In this document: piece by piece, positions 23,540-36,203 of the stretch
Numbering within the stretch: the first letter of the stretch is position 1
How the letters are laid out: the number at the start of each line of letters is the position of its first letter
Source of the DNA: Macrolepiota albuminosa
Lineage: Eukaryota; Basidiomycota; Agaricomycetes; Agaricales; Agaricaceae
Direction of reading: 5' to 3'
DNA length: 64,000 bases
Assembly: GCA_027475525.1 (NCBI GenBank)
Contig: JAMWFC010000079.1
Location: 372,001 to 436,000, forward strand
The notes under the pieces: generated by a model
What the model saw: the letters and a program-made list of their open reading frames with translations, nothing else
Told to the model about the DNA's origin: nothing
Databases searched by the model: none
Program-made: the position numbers and the translations under genes

Positions 23540-24336
23540 ACAGAGTTAGGGAGTGAGCTTGCCCCAAGGACGTTGTATATTTAAGCGATGTACTACAAAG
23601 AAACTATTTCTTATTTATGATTTGTCAAAATACCGAAAGCCGATCATTTAGTCCGGTCATACCTTCGTTCTACCCCTTCATGAAACAATAACTACTAGAT
23701 TGAGGGTCTGTTGACACTTGTTCGACCAACCTTTATCTTGACGAGGTAACGAATTACGAGAGCCTCGATATAGGCTGCTGAAGTTAGCTTACCTGACAAT
23801 CGAGGGGAGAATTGAGAAGTTGGGCTCTGGAGCATGGCAGGACAACTCTGACAAAAGAAGTTTGTCTGACTATTCTACCTCTCCACTGTTGTAAACCTTG
23901 CGCTGTACGCCCCGTGCACGACGATGCTTTTGCTTTCCCCAAGATGTGATGGGCAGATGTTTACTACGACCCTCCTAACAGTGATCGAACTCGTCGGACA
24001 GTCCCACTTGCCATGTCTACTGGTATCTATAGCTTTGATACCACCGTAACCTCAATCTCGATTCTCGTTTATGCTGGAGACGTGTACTTACATCTGGAAG
24101 GGCTAGATGTGTTTAATCACGTGTTTCTAAAACCACATCACTCGACCATTCCTCGGGTCCCTAACTTGGCAGCTGCTATTATATGATGTTCTTTCTGAAC
24201 TTGGACTACTTAGGCCTCATCTGGTTTACTCTACCGGAATGACACTTCCGATCGAAACTATTCATGTCACAAGTTTCACTGCGTCCTCCTTTTTCTTCGT
24301 TCTTACCTGTCTACTCCAACCTCGCATCGCACGAAA
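23540..24336. other. Intergenic sequence upstream of the kinase
   Basis: No coding features recognised. The end is pyrimidine-rich, as is common upstream of basidiomycete starts. Confidence 0.45.
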
Positions 24337-26963
24337 ATGCCTTTCTTCAGTTCTGCTTCCTTTTCTCTCCGGTCTCTCGTCAACAGAAAGCTCAAGAAGG
24401 TAAAGCCGTCCCCTTTTCGTTCTCCTATCTATCACATCGCTCTCCAGAATACATCAGCACCAGAAGCAAATGATTCTTTGGCTTTGACGTCAGCCTCTTC
24501 TGATGGAGTAAGGGTAACCCTTTCGCACCACACGCGACTGACAGTATACAGGCAAAAGTCCATCTTGGAAACAATGTCGCTGATGCATTCCATGATCCAA
24601 GCGTCCTTGACATCCGAAGGAGCATGGTGTATGGTCTGAATAACTTTGTGCGCTCTTCTCTTTCCATGACAGCAACCTGCTTATCAAACATTGCCTAGGT
24701 TATTGAGGTAAACAAGATGACGGTAATCGCTTCCCCAGCAGTCTCGACGTTTCTTCTCAATCCTTCGCCTTCACCAACCCTGATCGCCGACATTTCCTCC
24801 AAGGCACTTTCCGCCTCGGCACCCACCAGCTCCGTCTATAAACCCTCTTTGGTGTTGGCATCAGAACCCCGTATTGCGCCCCTAGCAGATCTCGACATTC
24901 TTAAACTCTTAGGCATCGGAGCAAGCGCACAGGTATACCTCGTACAAAACCGTCGAACCAAAGTCCGACGCGCACTCAAAGTCGTACCGCACACGAACAT
25001 GGGATTCGGACAGATATTTTCCGTGCGCGAGGAGCAGTCGATCCTTCGGACTCTGTTGATGAATTCAGAAATTGAGCGTGAGGGTGCAACACCTTACTTT
25101 GTCGAGCTCGAAGCGAGTTTTTATGACACGAGAAACTTTTATTTCTTAATGGTAGGCTTTCTTTCTATCCACTAACCTGAGCAGTTCTCACTACCCACAG
25201 CCTCTATACCCTACCGACATCGAAAGTGAAATTATCCGCTGCAAAAAGCTCCCTGAAGCCCGATCGCGCTTTTACTTTGCAGAGACTGTACGTCCTCTCC
25301 TCTTACCCTCCCTTTTTACTCCCCTCTCATATTCCCCCGCGCATCACTTATCAACCCATGCAGTACCTAGCGCTCACGCATCTACACTCTCTTGGCATAA
25401 TTCACCGCGATATCAAACCCTCTAATCTCCTCCTTTCCTCGTCGGGCCACGTCATCCTCACTGACTTTGGACTTTCGCGCGACTTCCACGCGCGTCCGAC
25501 ACTGGCAGAGCGCGTGTTCCAGCCGTACTGGCCATATGCGCGCGGTGACGTCGTGGGCTCTCACTCATCCCCACGTGCGGGCGACGACCCATGTCTGCTG
25601 TTTACGCTGTACACGCGCTGCGGTACCGGCTTACATATGGCCCCTGAGCTTATGAAAGGCGAGACGTACTCGTTTGGTGTAGACTTTTGGGCGGCGGCGG
25701 TTAGTTTGTATATGATGCTTACCGGCCGAGTTGAGTCGCCTTTGTTACTGGCGTCATCTCCCGCTAACTTAGATACCTAGCCGCCGTTCGATGCAACAAC
25801 CGGAGATTTTGATGACGTCCGGAAAGAGGTGCTCGAGGCTGACTTGGAGTTCAGAGATCCAGGCGACGACAATGTCAGCGAGGTTGCACGTGATTTTCTC
25901 TCTTCTGTATGTGTTCTGTCTTCCCTCCTCCACATCTTCCCCTGTCGTGCTTATAATAATGTCCGTCGCATCTCAGATGCTAGAAAAATGCCCTGAAGAC
26001 CGTCTACACATAACTGATATCGAGGAACACCCCTTCTTTGATGACATGTACGTCCCGCCTTACTTCCTGCTTGCTACAAGCATAGCTAATCCCGCCACCT
26101 CTATCACCAGCGACTGGAACCTTCTTGAAACACACGCCATTCCTGTGCCGTGGACACCATCCTCTGACGAACCATCCTTCATCCTTCCAGACGACGAGGA
26201 CGAGGCAGAGTTTGTACCCGGGCGGCCGTTTGAGAGGGACGACGACGGGGACAGTGATTGGGGCGGTTGCGGTAGCGGGCCGTATCCTGAGTTTGAATGG
26301 ACGAGGGAGGAGGACGGAGACGTTGATGAGATCGACCTGGGGGTTGGGAAGGGAGAGACGGACAATGGAGGCGGAGAGGCTGTAGTTGGTGGGGAAAGAG
26401 AGGTAGCCGCGCCGCAACAGCAGACATGTGAGATTGGTAGGGTGGGATGCGAGCTATCTGTGCAGGAGGTGATCGAGCCCAGAACTGAGCAGGAGGACAA
26501 GCAACATAATCCGGGCCTTTTGAAAGCGTTTTTCCAACGCTTGCGTTTGTGGCCATGGTCCAAGGTCTCAGGGTCATCATCATCAACGGGAACGGGACCA
26601 CTTCGCTTACGGTCAGAGAAGCCTCGCATGGTTTTATCCACTTCGACGTTGCACCTCCCTCCAACGCCTTTGACACCATCGTGTATCTCCACTCTTTCCA
26701 CGTCTTCTGAAAAATCAGAAACGTCAAACGATATAGTGCCTGTCTCTGACGCATATTGCCCTCCCCCTTCGTCATCGTTATCACCATCACAAACTTTTTC
26801 TCTGCCTGGTTCAGCACAGATGCCCGCACGAGATCCCCAACCGCTCATCTTCAGACACGTAGAGAACGGCACAGGATTCCTGTTTAAGCTTCGTGTTTGG
26901 TTCAAGCGCCTCTTCCCGTGGACCACGACGAGGCGGCTGAGTCGGTTCGAGCTGTTAGCGTGA
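24337..26963 (+). CDS. Ser/Thr protein kinase, AGC-like, with long acidic/Ser-rich tail
   Basis: Seven exons, 24337-24507, 24552-24647, 24699-25151, 25201-25287, 25364-25729, 25781-25906 and 25977-26963, join in frame to give 761 residues. Kinase landmarks in order are the Gly loop [11 protein letters not shown], the lysine in RALKVV, the catalytic loop [19 protein letters not shown], and [10 protein letters not shown] with [18 protein letters not shown] roughly 50-residue segment with [10 protein letters not shown] separates DFG from APE, longer than usual. All catalytic residues are present, so it should be active. The C-terminal half after EHPFFDDM is acidic, then Ser/Pro-rich, and ends with a basic Trp-rich patch. 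The substrate is unknown. Intron 5 (25730-25780) is open in frame and could be retained. Confidence 0.9.
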
Positions 26964-28726
26964 CCTTTGGTCGGTCGATTCTTTTGCCGCCGTTTTCTTT
27001 TGAATTCCTAAATGTTTGGATTCCGCGCCGAAGATGGATCTTGGGTCCCTGGATTACGAAGAAAACTCTAAATCAAGTTCGAGAAAATTAGAAAATTGAA
27101 ATATGGCATTGCACCTTTTTTTTCCTGGTTGATTGACTCTTCTTTTGCTATTCGACTCTTTTTAGCAGGTTTTCGCCCTTTGGAGGAAAAAAAGGAAGAA
27201 ACTTGGAAAAAATCATCTCCCACCTTTTTGGATCAACGAAATCTACGACGTAAATTTAGAACAGAAAAAACTCATCTACTTTACTTTCAATACTTTACTT
27301 TCTTTTGGAAACTATCTAGCGCTCTCTCCATTTTCTATATCTATCGGTCTCTTATCCACTTCACTTACATAATACGTTCAAATGTATCTTTGATCTGCTC
27401 TCCTGACTTCACTCTTCCCTTACTGGTCGCATCAGTATGGTCACCAGTTGAGTATCAATCTTTGTTCAACGCGACGGGTGCGGGTCGGTGGGAGTTCATC
27501 GACCGTTGTTCAGTTTCACCAAGCTTATCTTACTTCCCGCATGACTTTTTGATGTCATTCATAGATTCGCCTTCATCGTCGAACTAGTAACTCGTTGACA
27601 TTCGGCCTTGGTGGTGAATATCTGATCAGCCATGATGTCAGACGAACGCCTCTTGCTGCTGTCGGAAGGAGATTCTATGATAAGGTCCATAATCATCCAA
27701 TTACCGATACCTGTTCTCTGTGTGGGTACGTGAGTTCACTTTTGTTTTGAATTGTCTGGTGCGTACGGCGATATTCACCCCTCTGTACGTCATGGTGATG
27801 TACTCTCATACAGTATGCATGGATCAAGTCATACTTCTACAACCTACTAAATCGTCATTTTCAGGCATAAGAGAAACGAGCGACATTGGTGATAATTTCA
27901 TTCGGTCTACTTACAAGTCTTGGCAATTTTGCCTTGCGATGGACTGAACAATTGGTGTCTCTCAACTGTCTCTTCTACTTCAACTTTGCTTGAAAGGTGT
28001 AGCCCTGTTCAAGACATGCTACAGTCGATCAACACCGCAATCATGTGGCTTTCAACCCTCCCCGTAGGTGTCCAAACACACTCGAAGTTGACCTCTGAGG
28101 GATGTTAACGTAATGCATGTGGCATAACTAATCTTCAATGATGGTGTAATTATCTGGCGTGCATGGGCCATATTTGAGAGGCGACGATGGGCCCTCATGA
28201 TTTCAAGCGGGCTGTGTGTTTGTTCCTTTGGTAGGCATTACTTTGACTAGCACAAAATATTTGGAGTGAATGATTGTCAAACAGCTCATTCTTGTCTCAT
28301 TCCATGCTGGACTTCGTCGTTTCTTTCGACTCCACTTGTGTAGGTACATAAGTAAATGTTGAGATAAGCACCTTGCACTACTCTACCCCCTCGTCGACCT
28401 CTTTCCTTCAACGTTTCATTATTACTCATCTTACAATTTCATCCACATTACACCTGAATGCGTATAATCGATTTATAACACCTATTCATTGACTGACCTA
28501 CTTTACTATATGTAATTACTTACGTCTTGTTGCCAACAAGTAACTTGGAGCAAAACCATTTGTTCGTGGCAAACTGGCAGAAGATTCTACAAAAGATTGT
28601 AAGGGGCGACCATTTGATTTCTCGTCCTCAAGGCAGGTTTCCCGCGCTTCCGCAGTTAAGTGCTCAATGTCATGAATATCCTGACTCAGAACATGCAGGC
28701 GTCAATCAGATGCGATTACCTAGATT
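26964..28726. other. Intergenic sequence, nothing firm
   Basis: A T-rich plus frame at 27096-27587 (163 codons) is open but has no recognisable motif or splice structure and is probably the 3' UTR of the kinase. The rest shows no coding signal. Confidence 0.4.
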
Positions 28727-30654
28727 CTACAGTGTATATGTAAACCATGGCGAACGGTCCCCAAGATGCGGCTTTTCATCTTCTCTCGAACTAGTTGCAC
28801 GCATCTTGGCTTTCTTTCCATTTTGCATGGCTAAATAAACAGTGTTCGTCCCCGCAAATGCAACCATGAGGATGCTAAAGATAAGAAGTGTGACCATAGC
28901 TTCTTTATAGACTGGGGGCCGCGAGAGCGTCCCAAGGAGCCATATCCCGAAAATACCTCCGGAATTGAACATGCAAGAGCAGAGGGCAATTGCTGTAGCA
29001 CGTCGAGTGTAAGGTGCAGTGTTGTTGATAGTCCATGCCCAGAGTGCGGGAATCACACTGGAGGCACCTGCATGCATGAGAAAAATGGAACCATACTTGT
29101 AACTATCAGACTCTGAGCCTAAGAACAGAAGTTAGTCATGTGCAGAAAAGGAGAAGAGAGGATGCTCGAACGCAAGAAGATGGTAAAACCGATAATCGTC
29201 AAGACTATAGTAACCATAATTATGAAGCCACGTGCTCTAAACACATCGGATAGATAAGTTGTTATAAATGTCACTGAACGGAAATAATTAATAGAACAAA
29301 GAAGAGTAGTCGACTGATTTGCTGACCTGCAAAAGCTACGACAATAGGGTATGCGCTGTAGAGTTGCGCATACGTTGTACCATATCCAAGATCTACAACA
29401 ATGGAAGGAGTGAATCTAGAAAGGAGACGTTAGTAACTTGTTAGGCAGAAAAGGGTACATAGGACACACAATCCAAGTCCGTAAAGTAGAGCGCCTGAAA
29501 AGTACATTTCAGCATCGTGTATAACAATAATGATGAGCTGCAACCCTTGCCTTCAAAGAAAAAGAGTGGAAGCAGCATCAATACATGGGGCAAACCGACA
29601 GCTTGTATCATTTCATGCCAATTGAAAGAATCCACAGCTTCATCGTGACTGATGGCACCACTCTCACGAAGCTGGATAAGAACATATTCCTTCTCCTTTG
29701 GATTCAAGAGCCTGAAATGACTGGGGGAACAGGGAATCAAGAAAAATGCAGAAATTCCAAATAGGATAGTAAAGAGCCCCTCTAACAAGAATATCCAAGC
29801 CCAACCAGGACGGTTTCCGATTTCATCCAATTTGATTATGTAAAAGGCAAGAAAGCCCGAGATGGCGTGTGTAAATGACATGGCGGTGGTCAGGACTGAG
29901 ATCCTGTCAATTTATGTCAAGGAATGGACCATAACTCAGAAGCAACTAGAGCACCTCCTTTGCAGTCTTTGACGGGGGTAACAGAATGAGAGGTATAATA
30001 TAATGCCAGAGGAGAAATTGCCTAGATATTAGGTTTCCTAGAATTAATCTTATACCAGACTCAAAGCACATACCTTCGAATACACCTATAAAGATGCGGC
30101 ATAGCATGACACTTGAGTAAGATCGCGTAATGCCTACACATTCAAAGTTGAAATTCGGCTCCTTGGATGTCATGGTAACACAATTAAACACCTTGGAGAG
30201 TAGTTGCAACACCAAAGAGCACCATCATTATAGGGAGCAACATGTTCGGACCCACAGTCTGCAATTAAATATGTGACCGACCCATGAAAGAGGTGGACAT
30301 TCACCTTCAAAGCAAGATTTGATGCGAAACCAGTAAGAATTGAAGAGATAGTTGTTACTGTTGCCATCATGCTGAACTGTGAGTTTGTTATTTTCAAGTC
30401 GTCCTGCAAACCAGCAATTCGTGCATTGCTAAGATTAACTTGATCCTAACAGAAGATGAAACCTGTTTCGTTGGAACAGTGAATGGTAGACCCACAAGTG
30501 TAGCCAGTATGCCTGATACGACTAAGATTGGGAGAATAAACATGTCAAATTTTCGCCATGCCCTCTGGAGATTTGGTTCAAAGGTAACAGAGCTTGTGAT
30601 GCCTCTTGTAACGATGTCTCCAGTGTTGAGACAGTCAGACGGAGATACAGTCAT
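28727..30654 (-). CDS. MFS transporter, allantoate/nicotinate permease type (ACS family)
   Basis: Ten exons join in frame: 30496-30654, 30305-30445, 30192-30258, 30074-30133, 29955-30021, 29551-29903, 29470-29494, 29327-29415, 29172-29273 and 28727-29118. They give 484 residues with 12 expected transmembrane helices. Diagnostic blocks are RKFDMFILPILV and LDQVNLSNARIAGLQDDL (TM1-2), VGPNMLLPIMMVLFGVATTLQG, and GIILYLSFCYPRQRLQRR. Further blocks are NRPGWAWIFLLEGLFTILFG and INNTAPYTRRATAIAL. These are typical of fungal anion:cation symporters such as TNA1 and DAL5, plasma-membrane importers of organic anions or vitamins. The substrate cannot be assigned. The intron 29495-29550 has a GC donor (GC-AG). 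The start was chosen at 30654 because no other upstream ATG is in frame. Confidence 0.92.
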
Positions 30655-31747
30655 GGTATGGCCAGAGATAGGATACAACCTGAAGATATCCTCTAAATTC
30701 TTTGTTCACAGGAACAGGAGCTATTAAGGAGTGGCCCCAATGACAGCACAGCAATTCCTACTTTCGAGCGAAGATTTACACCTCCCAAAGCACTTTCGCG
30801 GCTCTTATGTCATCCATGATGGAAGCAAGAAGGAAACAGACATGAAACTGAGATCCGGGACCATATGGACAAGAAACCAGGTATCTTTACAATAGACAGA
30901 GCAGATATCTCGGAACGTTGGAGAATTAAGCAACACAAATGCCAGAAAAATCCGGAACTTGACTGATGCACTGTAGCCGAAAAGTCTTAATCAATGCGTT
31001 GACCCTTCTTTTACGTCATCCTCCCATTGTCGCAGGCTGAAAGCTTTCTCATAGACCCCCTTTGTATCAGCGGGTCTTGCTCACTCGAAATTTCTCCAAG
31101 CAAATTCCGGATTTCCTTTCATGAGCCACTGTCTTTGGCAACCTTTTTACTTTCGTTGGAGAGGGAGGTATCTACATCACCAGTTATCGACTCTTGTCTT
31201 ACGAGGCAATGCAACCTCTCAAATGGTATTCAAGGGGACACCGCCCATCAAATGTATGCTGTTGTTTGAAATGAGACAGAGAAGAGAAGATTTGTATCAG
31301 GAATCCTTGTTTGGGCTTTAATGGATGATTTCTCGTGTTCCGACCAGCCAATCTCCGTGTCAAGTGACTCTCGTCCTTCCCGAACGATCAGACTAAAATT
31401 CTTGGAGATCATCTTGTATACAATGTGGACGGAGAAATCTGGCTTCTGAATCTCCTGAGTTAGCATGTCTATCTACAAGATATTCAGTTGAACTCATCTA
31501 TGGTTGTATCGACTAACAGAGAACTAGATGGTTACGACACACCTCAAAGATACTGTAACCCATCAATTCATTATATTATCACATGTACGGATATAATAAT
31601 GTTCCATTGAACTATTCATCTATCTCTTCTTGAGTAAACATCTACTGTGGCGTGCACGAGCTTACAATTGGACCAACGTTGAGTTTTAGAGGCCCCTGGA
31701 AAGTATAATCGATACTCCCTGAACCCTCCCCCAGCTCTAGCGTAAAG
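30655..31747. other. Intergenic sequence upstream of the transporter and downstream of the Fic gene
   Basis: Short open frames only; no motif or repeat recognised. Confidence 0.45.
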
Positions 31748-33396
31748 TCAAACTGGGTCCAAATTGCAAACGGAGTTTATCGCAGCATGCATTCCCTCAA
31801 CTATGCAGTCTATCATGGGGCCATGATCACCCATGTAGGCCTAGATCTATTGTGAACAAAAGACATATGGAATTTCTGAACACGCAAGCTACTGACCATG
31901 TTGATAGCTTGAAAAAACTGCTCTCGTTGTGTAGCTGGAATGGAGATTGGTGGGTATCCTGCTCTAATCAGGGGAATAGAAGCAATCAGGCGTGATAAAC
32001 GGCCATTACCATCCTACGTCAGTGTGAGTCAGAACACTATCTGGTACTGAAGTTGTGAGCCATAGTAACTTACCTCAAATGGATGGCACCTGACCAGGAC
32101 GAGATGTAGCCAGCTTGCCACTGCAAATGGGTTCCTCCAATTCTTGATCCATTGCTAGGGTCGCCTAAGTTCACAAATTTGAGCGTTGATGAAGCATTTA
32201 TGCATACCTTCGCCATTAGACAAATGTAATTCATTTCTTGATCTACTTTCTCGAACGAGCAACACTGAATATCCCCACTTGTACCTCCTCTCACAATGAC
32301 TGCCTTTCTTGTTTCCTGCCGAGTTCTACCTCCAGGGATGTACACGCCCTCTTTGGCATATTGACAAGTTCTCATCAGTGATGAATGGATGCTACATATC
32401 ACTTCCAATGACAGGAATTCAGGGTTTTGTATGACGGATTGCATGTTGCGGTATGCCTTAGTGATTCGCTTGATTAAAATGTTCAGTATTTGAATGCACA
32501 CAACACACCGCAAGTGTATCGTTCAGTATACCTTTTATCATCTTCGAATTTTGAATCTTACTTTGAGGAAGATAACTGATGGTTGCCTCCACAATACCAT
32601 GACGAATGAGGTCCTGAGTGCTCTAAAGACAGAAGTATTGGGTGTTGATAGTTTTGTAATTTGAAAGGTCGATTCATACCTGGTGGGCCAGGAGAAACGT
32701 CTCCTCTATATGATTTGTCTCCACAGAAAGGCTTCGTAGATATTTGTCGAAGAAATCCGAACCGTGCGGTGTAAGTGACTGCCAACGATTTTGGATCGTG
32801 ATAGCACTATTTGGGGGAATGGGTATTTGAGGGAAAGTATGCGCTTTTGTCATCTTCCAGGCTTGGCGGAAAACGGCTGAAGGAAAGAGAGACAGTGAGC
32901 ATATACCGTTCAAAAAGTGCTGGATATCTGTACTAGAGGAAGTCAACTGGGACATTTGCGCCTCATGTTCAGCAGCAATGTGACAGTTGAGTATGAATTG
33001 ATGCAAAACAGCGTCGGCTTCACCCATATCACTAAGAGTCCTTAGAGCCTGATGAGAGTTCAACATCCATCTCATGAGTTCTTGTTATCTTTGTTCTCTG
33101 TTTACTTACATTCCGTAAAGTTTTGACGGCTAGAGTAGAGGCACCCCGAACGAATTGCAGTCGTCCAAATCTAACCATGAGATAGGGAAGTTCACCGTAA
33201 ATTTGAATCAAATGTTCGTATAGTGGCATCTGTTCATCCTCCTCCTGGTATGAAGTCTTGAGGAGCTGGTGGGCATGCTGGGGCTCTAGGCAGGCAGGGA
33301 GTTCCTGGTAACATTTCATGGTACCAATGATATAAACTTTGGATAAAAGCCTACCTGAAGAACCGCACAGCTCCAAGGATGTTCAACAGACATCAT
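31748..33396 (-). CDS. Fic-domain protein (probable AMP transferase), intact copy
   Basis: Nine exons join in frame: 33355-33396, 33110-33304, 32907-33048, 32680-32876, 32509-32622, 32208-32456, 32074-32154, 31897-32013 and 31748-31840. They give 409 residues. The Fic catalytic motif HPFxDGNGR is complete and split by an intron: HPFE at 32074-32085 and DGNGR at 31999-32013. Upstream, TNHIEE in SVETNHIEETFLL resembles the (S/T)xxxE(G/N) inhibitory helix, with Glu replacing Gly/Asn at the last position. The family usually transfers AMP from ATP to hydroxyl side chains. The N-terminal 150 residues are helical and could be a scaffold domain. A second, broken copy lies immediately upstream in the same orientation. 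Confidence 0.9.
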
Positions 33397-33953
33397 ATTT
33401 GAGGAAAGATGTAAAGATTGAGGCGAGGGAACTTGTGTCACGATATGTGACCGCGTCCCCACACGCGTTCCTAGGCATGTCATATCATTGTCGGATCTCC
33501 TTATCAGAAATATATCTCGTTCTTAGTGCTTTTGACGCATCCCATTGTGACTCGCCGGTCACAGCCTTACAACTTGCAGAAGAATGTTCACTTTATAATT
33601 CGAAAATGCTTGATTTCATCGCTTGTTCTGTTGCGTATATACTTACAGAAAGGCTTGCGTTTTTTTTCCCGTCGCTATGCTATTTCATGGTACGCAGTTT
33701 TTGTTAGCTGTTTTTCTTGTTAAAACTTTTTTCAGCTATCGTTATGTATTCATCCAAAGTAATATAAGTTATGTCTCGTTTTATTTGTTTTTCTTGTTAA
33801 AACTTTTTTCAGCTATCGTTATGTATTCATCCAAAGTAATATAAGTTATGTCTCGTTTTATTGTTGTGACCACACATACGAGATTCTATAATCAAACCTA
33901 GTACCAAAAGGCTCTCCATTCCCTGCACGATACAATGAATAAAGAGAGAATGA
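33397..33953. other. Short spacer between the two Fic copies
   Basis: It holds the promoter of the intact copy and a perfect 77-bp duplication at 33709-33862. No other feature seen. Confidence 0.5.
33709..33862. repeat. 77-bp perfect tandem duplication (copies 33709-33785 and 33786-33862)
   Basis: Two identical adjacent 77-bp units in non-coding, T-rich sequence. Confidence 0.97.
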
Positions 33954-35405
33954 TCACAGTTGTATGCCTAATTCAGCAAGGGTCAATGGAACGAGCATTT
34001 TGAAAATCGGGAATTCTTGACCATCATTGATAGCTCGATAATATTTGGGACGTTGGATCAGCAATATAGAAACTGGTAGGTACCCGGCTTTAACGAGCAG
34101 GATCGATGCAATAATACGACTAAGTTGTCCATTTCCATCCTAGCAGATTTGCCGAACAAATCAGAAATTTCTTGTCTTTCGAGGAAATAGGACTGCAGGT
34201 TTAACGTACGTCGAAAGGGTGGCATCTGACAAGGACGAGATGAAGCCAATTAGCGATAGCAAACCGATTATTGCAGGCATCAATCCAATGTTACCAATTC
34301 CGCTTAGAATTAGAATGACATACTAGAAAATGCTTGAAAACCTTGTACATTTGACAAACGTAGTCAAGTTCCTCGTCGACCCTGGCGTACGGACAACACT
34401 GAATGGGGCGTGACCCCCTCCTACAATTACCGTTTCCATGGTTTCTGTCCGAGTTTTACCTGGTGGTATATATTTGCCATGGGAATTGTGGACTCGGCAG
34501 GTCTTCATGATTTGAGAATGGATACTGCATATGATACTTCTGTACAGGCCTTCGGGCCCACAGGCAATGGCCAACATCTCTTCATAGGCCTTAATATCAC
34601 AGTTGGTCAATAGACTCTTTGCAAAGATCTTAGATGATTACCGACAGAGTGTCGTTTAACACGGCCTTCAAGATGTCTTCCCCGCGAATCTCACTTTCAT
34701 ATTCAGTCACGATTCTCGCCAAAAAAACTCCTTGTCGTATAATATCGTGTGTGCATTGTAAGTCTAATGGAACTAACCACGAAAGTTGAAGTGAGGACCT
34801 TACCTCCGTCGTCAAAACAAAGGTATTCTATACATGATTCGTCTCTACAGCGAGAAGTCAAAGATATTTTGTAAGGAACTCGGGCTCTTTTGAGCGATCG
34901 ATTCTCCCAGATTCACACTCTGGCGGAAGATCACCGATGTATAGAGGAAAGCGAAGTTCCTTTGTCTCCTTCCATGGCTGATGATAATGGACTGATGTCA
35001 TAGCGAATCAGAGAACATGCAGTGTGGTGGCTAGGATACCTTTTAAAGACGAGGTGTACGGGTCTTCAACTTCAGAAAATGTATCAGGAACAAACCTCCG
35101 CATCTAGAAATTGAATACAGTGTCGTAAAGTCCTGTTTTGGACAGAGCCTGGTGCGCCTAGTGGCATTTAGCTCCACATAATAATGGTTGAGCACATCAC
35201 ACTTACCTTAGTATACAATCTAGCAGCGAGAACTGGAGAGCCTAGTACAGTGCGTTGCTCTGCAAGTCGCACCAGAAGATAAGGGAGCATTCCATACCGT
35301 GCGATCAGGTCTTCATAAAGAATTGTGACTGGTCGGGTGCGTAGCATCACGGCCGACTTCAAGCTCTTACGATCCTCAGAAGAGATTATATCTGGGGCAT
35401 TCTAG
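33954..35405 (-). pseudogene. Fic-domain pseudogene, tandem copy
   Basis: Exon-by-exon similarity to the neighbouring Fic gene. LYEDLIARYGMLPYLLVRL (about 35245-35300) matches LYEHLIQIYGELPYLMVRF, and VETNHV (about 34830-34850) matches VETNHI. SIICSIHSQIMKTC (about 34500-34550) and WLHLVLVRCHPFD follow. The HPFD / DGNG motif is split by an intron at the same place (34210-34221 and 34125-34139), but its last residue is Gln instead of Arg. Lesions are in-frame TGA at 34858-34860, in-frame TAG at 34828-34830, and a frame change in the G/C run near 34405-34420. The C-terminal region (LVPLTLAELGIQL, stop at 33954-33956) differs from the intact copy. It is probably a dead duplicate. The 5' exons are unclear. 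Confidence 0.8.
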
Positions 35406-36000
35406 TTTGTATTAGATACAGATAGATTGACATTGAAGAAGGCATACTAGAAGAGCTGGGCAATCATACATGTTGGACGTATCTGACAGCCTGGGACTAA
35501 GGACAGCGTGAAGTAGCTAAGTCACAAGCTATCAGATATGTACTAATCAATGAATGGAAAAACGTGTACTTACAGCCTCAGAGCCTGTCTATGATGAGAG
35601 AGAGCAACTGAGGCTACAATACACGTCAATGCAAAGTTGATACTGAGATCATGTGATCACATCCAAGCTGACCCTAATAGACTACCTCGGTCAATAACAG
35701 GAACTCAAACGGGCAGCCCAGGCCCTTGCCTCAGGATGGCACCTTCATTCGATCCGTCTGGCCGGTCGCATCTGGGGTCAAGCCCAACGCATGGTGGCTA
35801 GGGAGATTGGTGCTTGACGATCTGTTCATAGCATGTGCGCAACTTGTGTATTTCTTATGAAGTGGTGGCAAGCTTTCCCCACGCGGGTTTTGATGCTACC
35901 CCGCTTCCCATTGGTAGCAGAATCGTTTATTATTCTTCGTTAGGTCTATCGTGGCTCATTCTTGTAATGTGTCCATAGCTATTTCTTAGCGTAGGTAGAT
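35406..36000. other. Spacer left of the tyrosine-recombinase retrotransposon
   Basis: A GC-richer patch at about 35700-35817 has an open plus frame (ELKRAAQALASGWHLHSIRL) ending in TGA that looks like a relic of coding DNA, possibly from a transposon. The rest shows nothing. Confidence 0.35.
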
Positions 36001-36023
36001 ATCAATATAGTAACATAGTAACA

Positions 36024-36060
36024 GTTTCGGATCTCTCGAGGAACGAGGGTGATCCGAAAC
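36024..36060. repeat. Hairpin near the left end of the retroelement
   Basis: Perfect 10-bp stem gtttcggatc / gatccgaaac enclosing a shorter ctcg/cgag stem. Confidence 0.8.
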
Positions 36061-36203
36061 AAGAGTCTATGTGATGAGATAAGCGTCGGGGGCGGGAACC
36101 TCCTTTTGCTTCCTCCACCCTCCGACACGTCAGTGAAATCGCGCAAAGAACGCGTCGAATAAAAATTTTTTTCACAAAATACACATCATTATAAAAAGGA
36201 AAT

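Noticed and set aside
26060..26926. Long minus-strand frames opposite the kinase tail
   Set aside because: Antisense shadows of the GC-rich, Ser/acidic-coding kinase exon.
27096..27587. 163-codon T-rich frame downstream of the kinase
   Set aside because: No motifs, A/T-rich composition, likely 3' UTR.
10976..35998. Shared 14-mer tagcgtaggtagat at about 10977 and 35989
   Set aside because: Matches of this length are expected by chance in 64 kb, and the surrounding sequence does not align.
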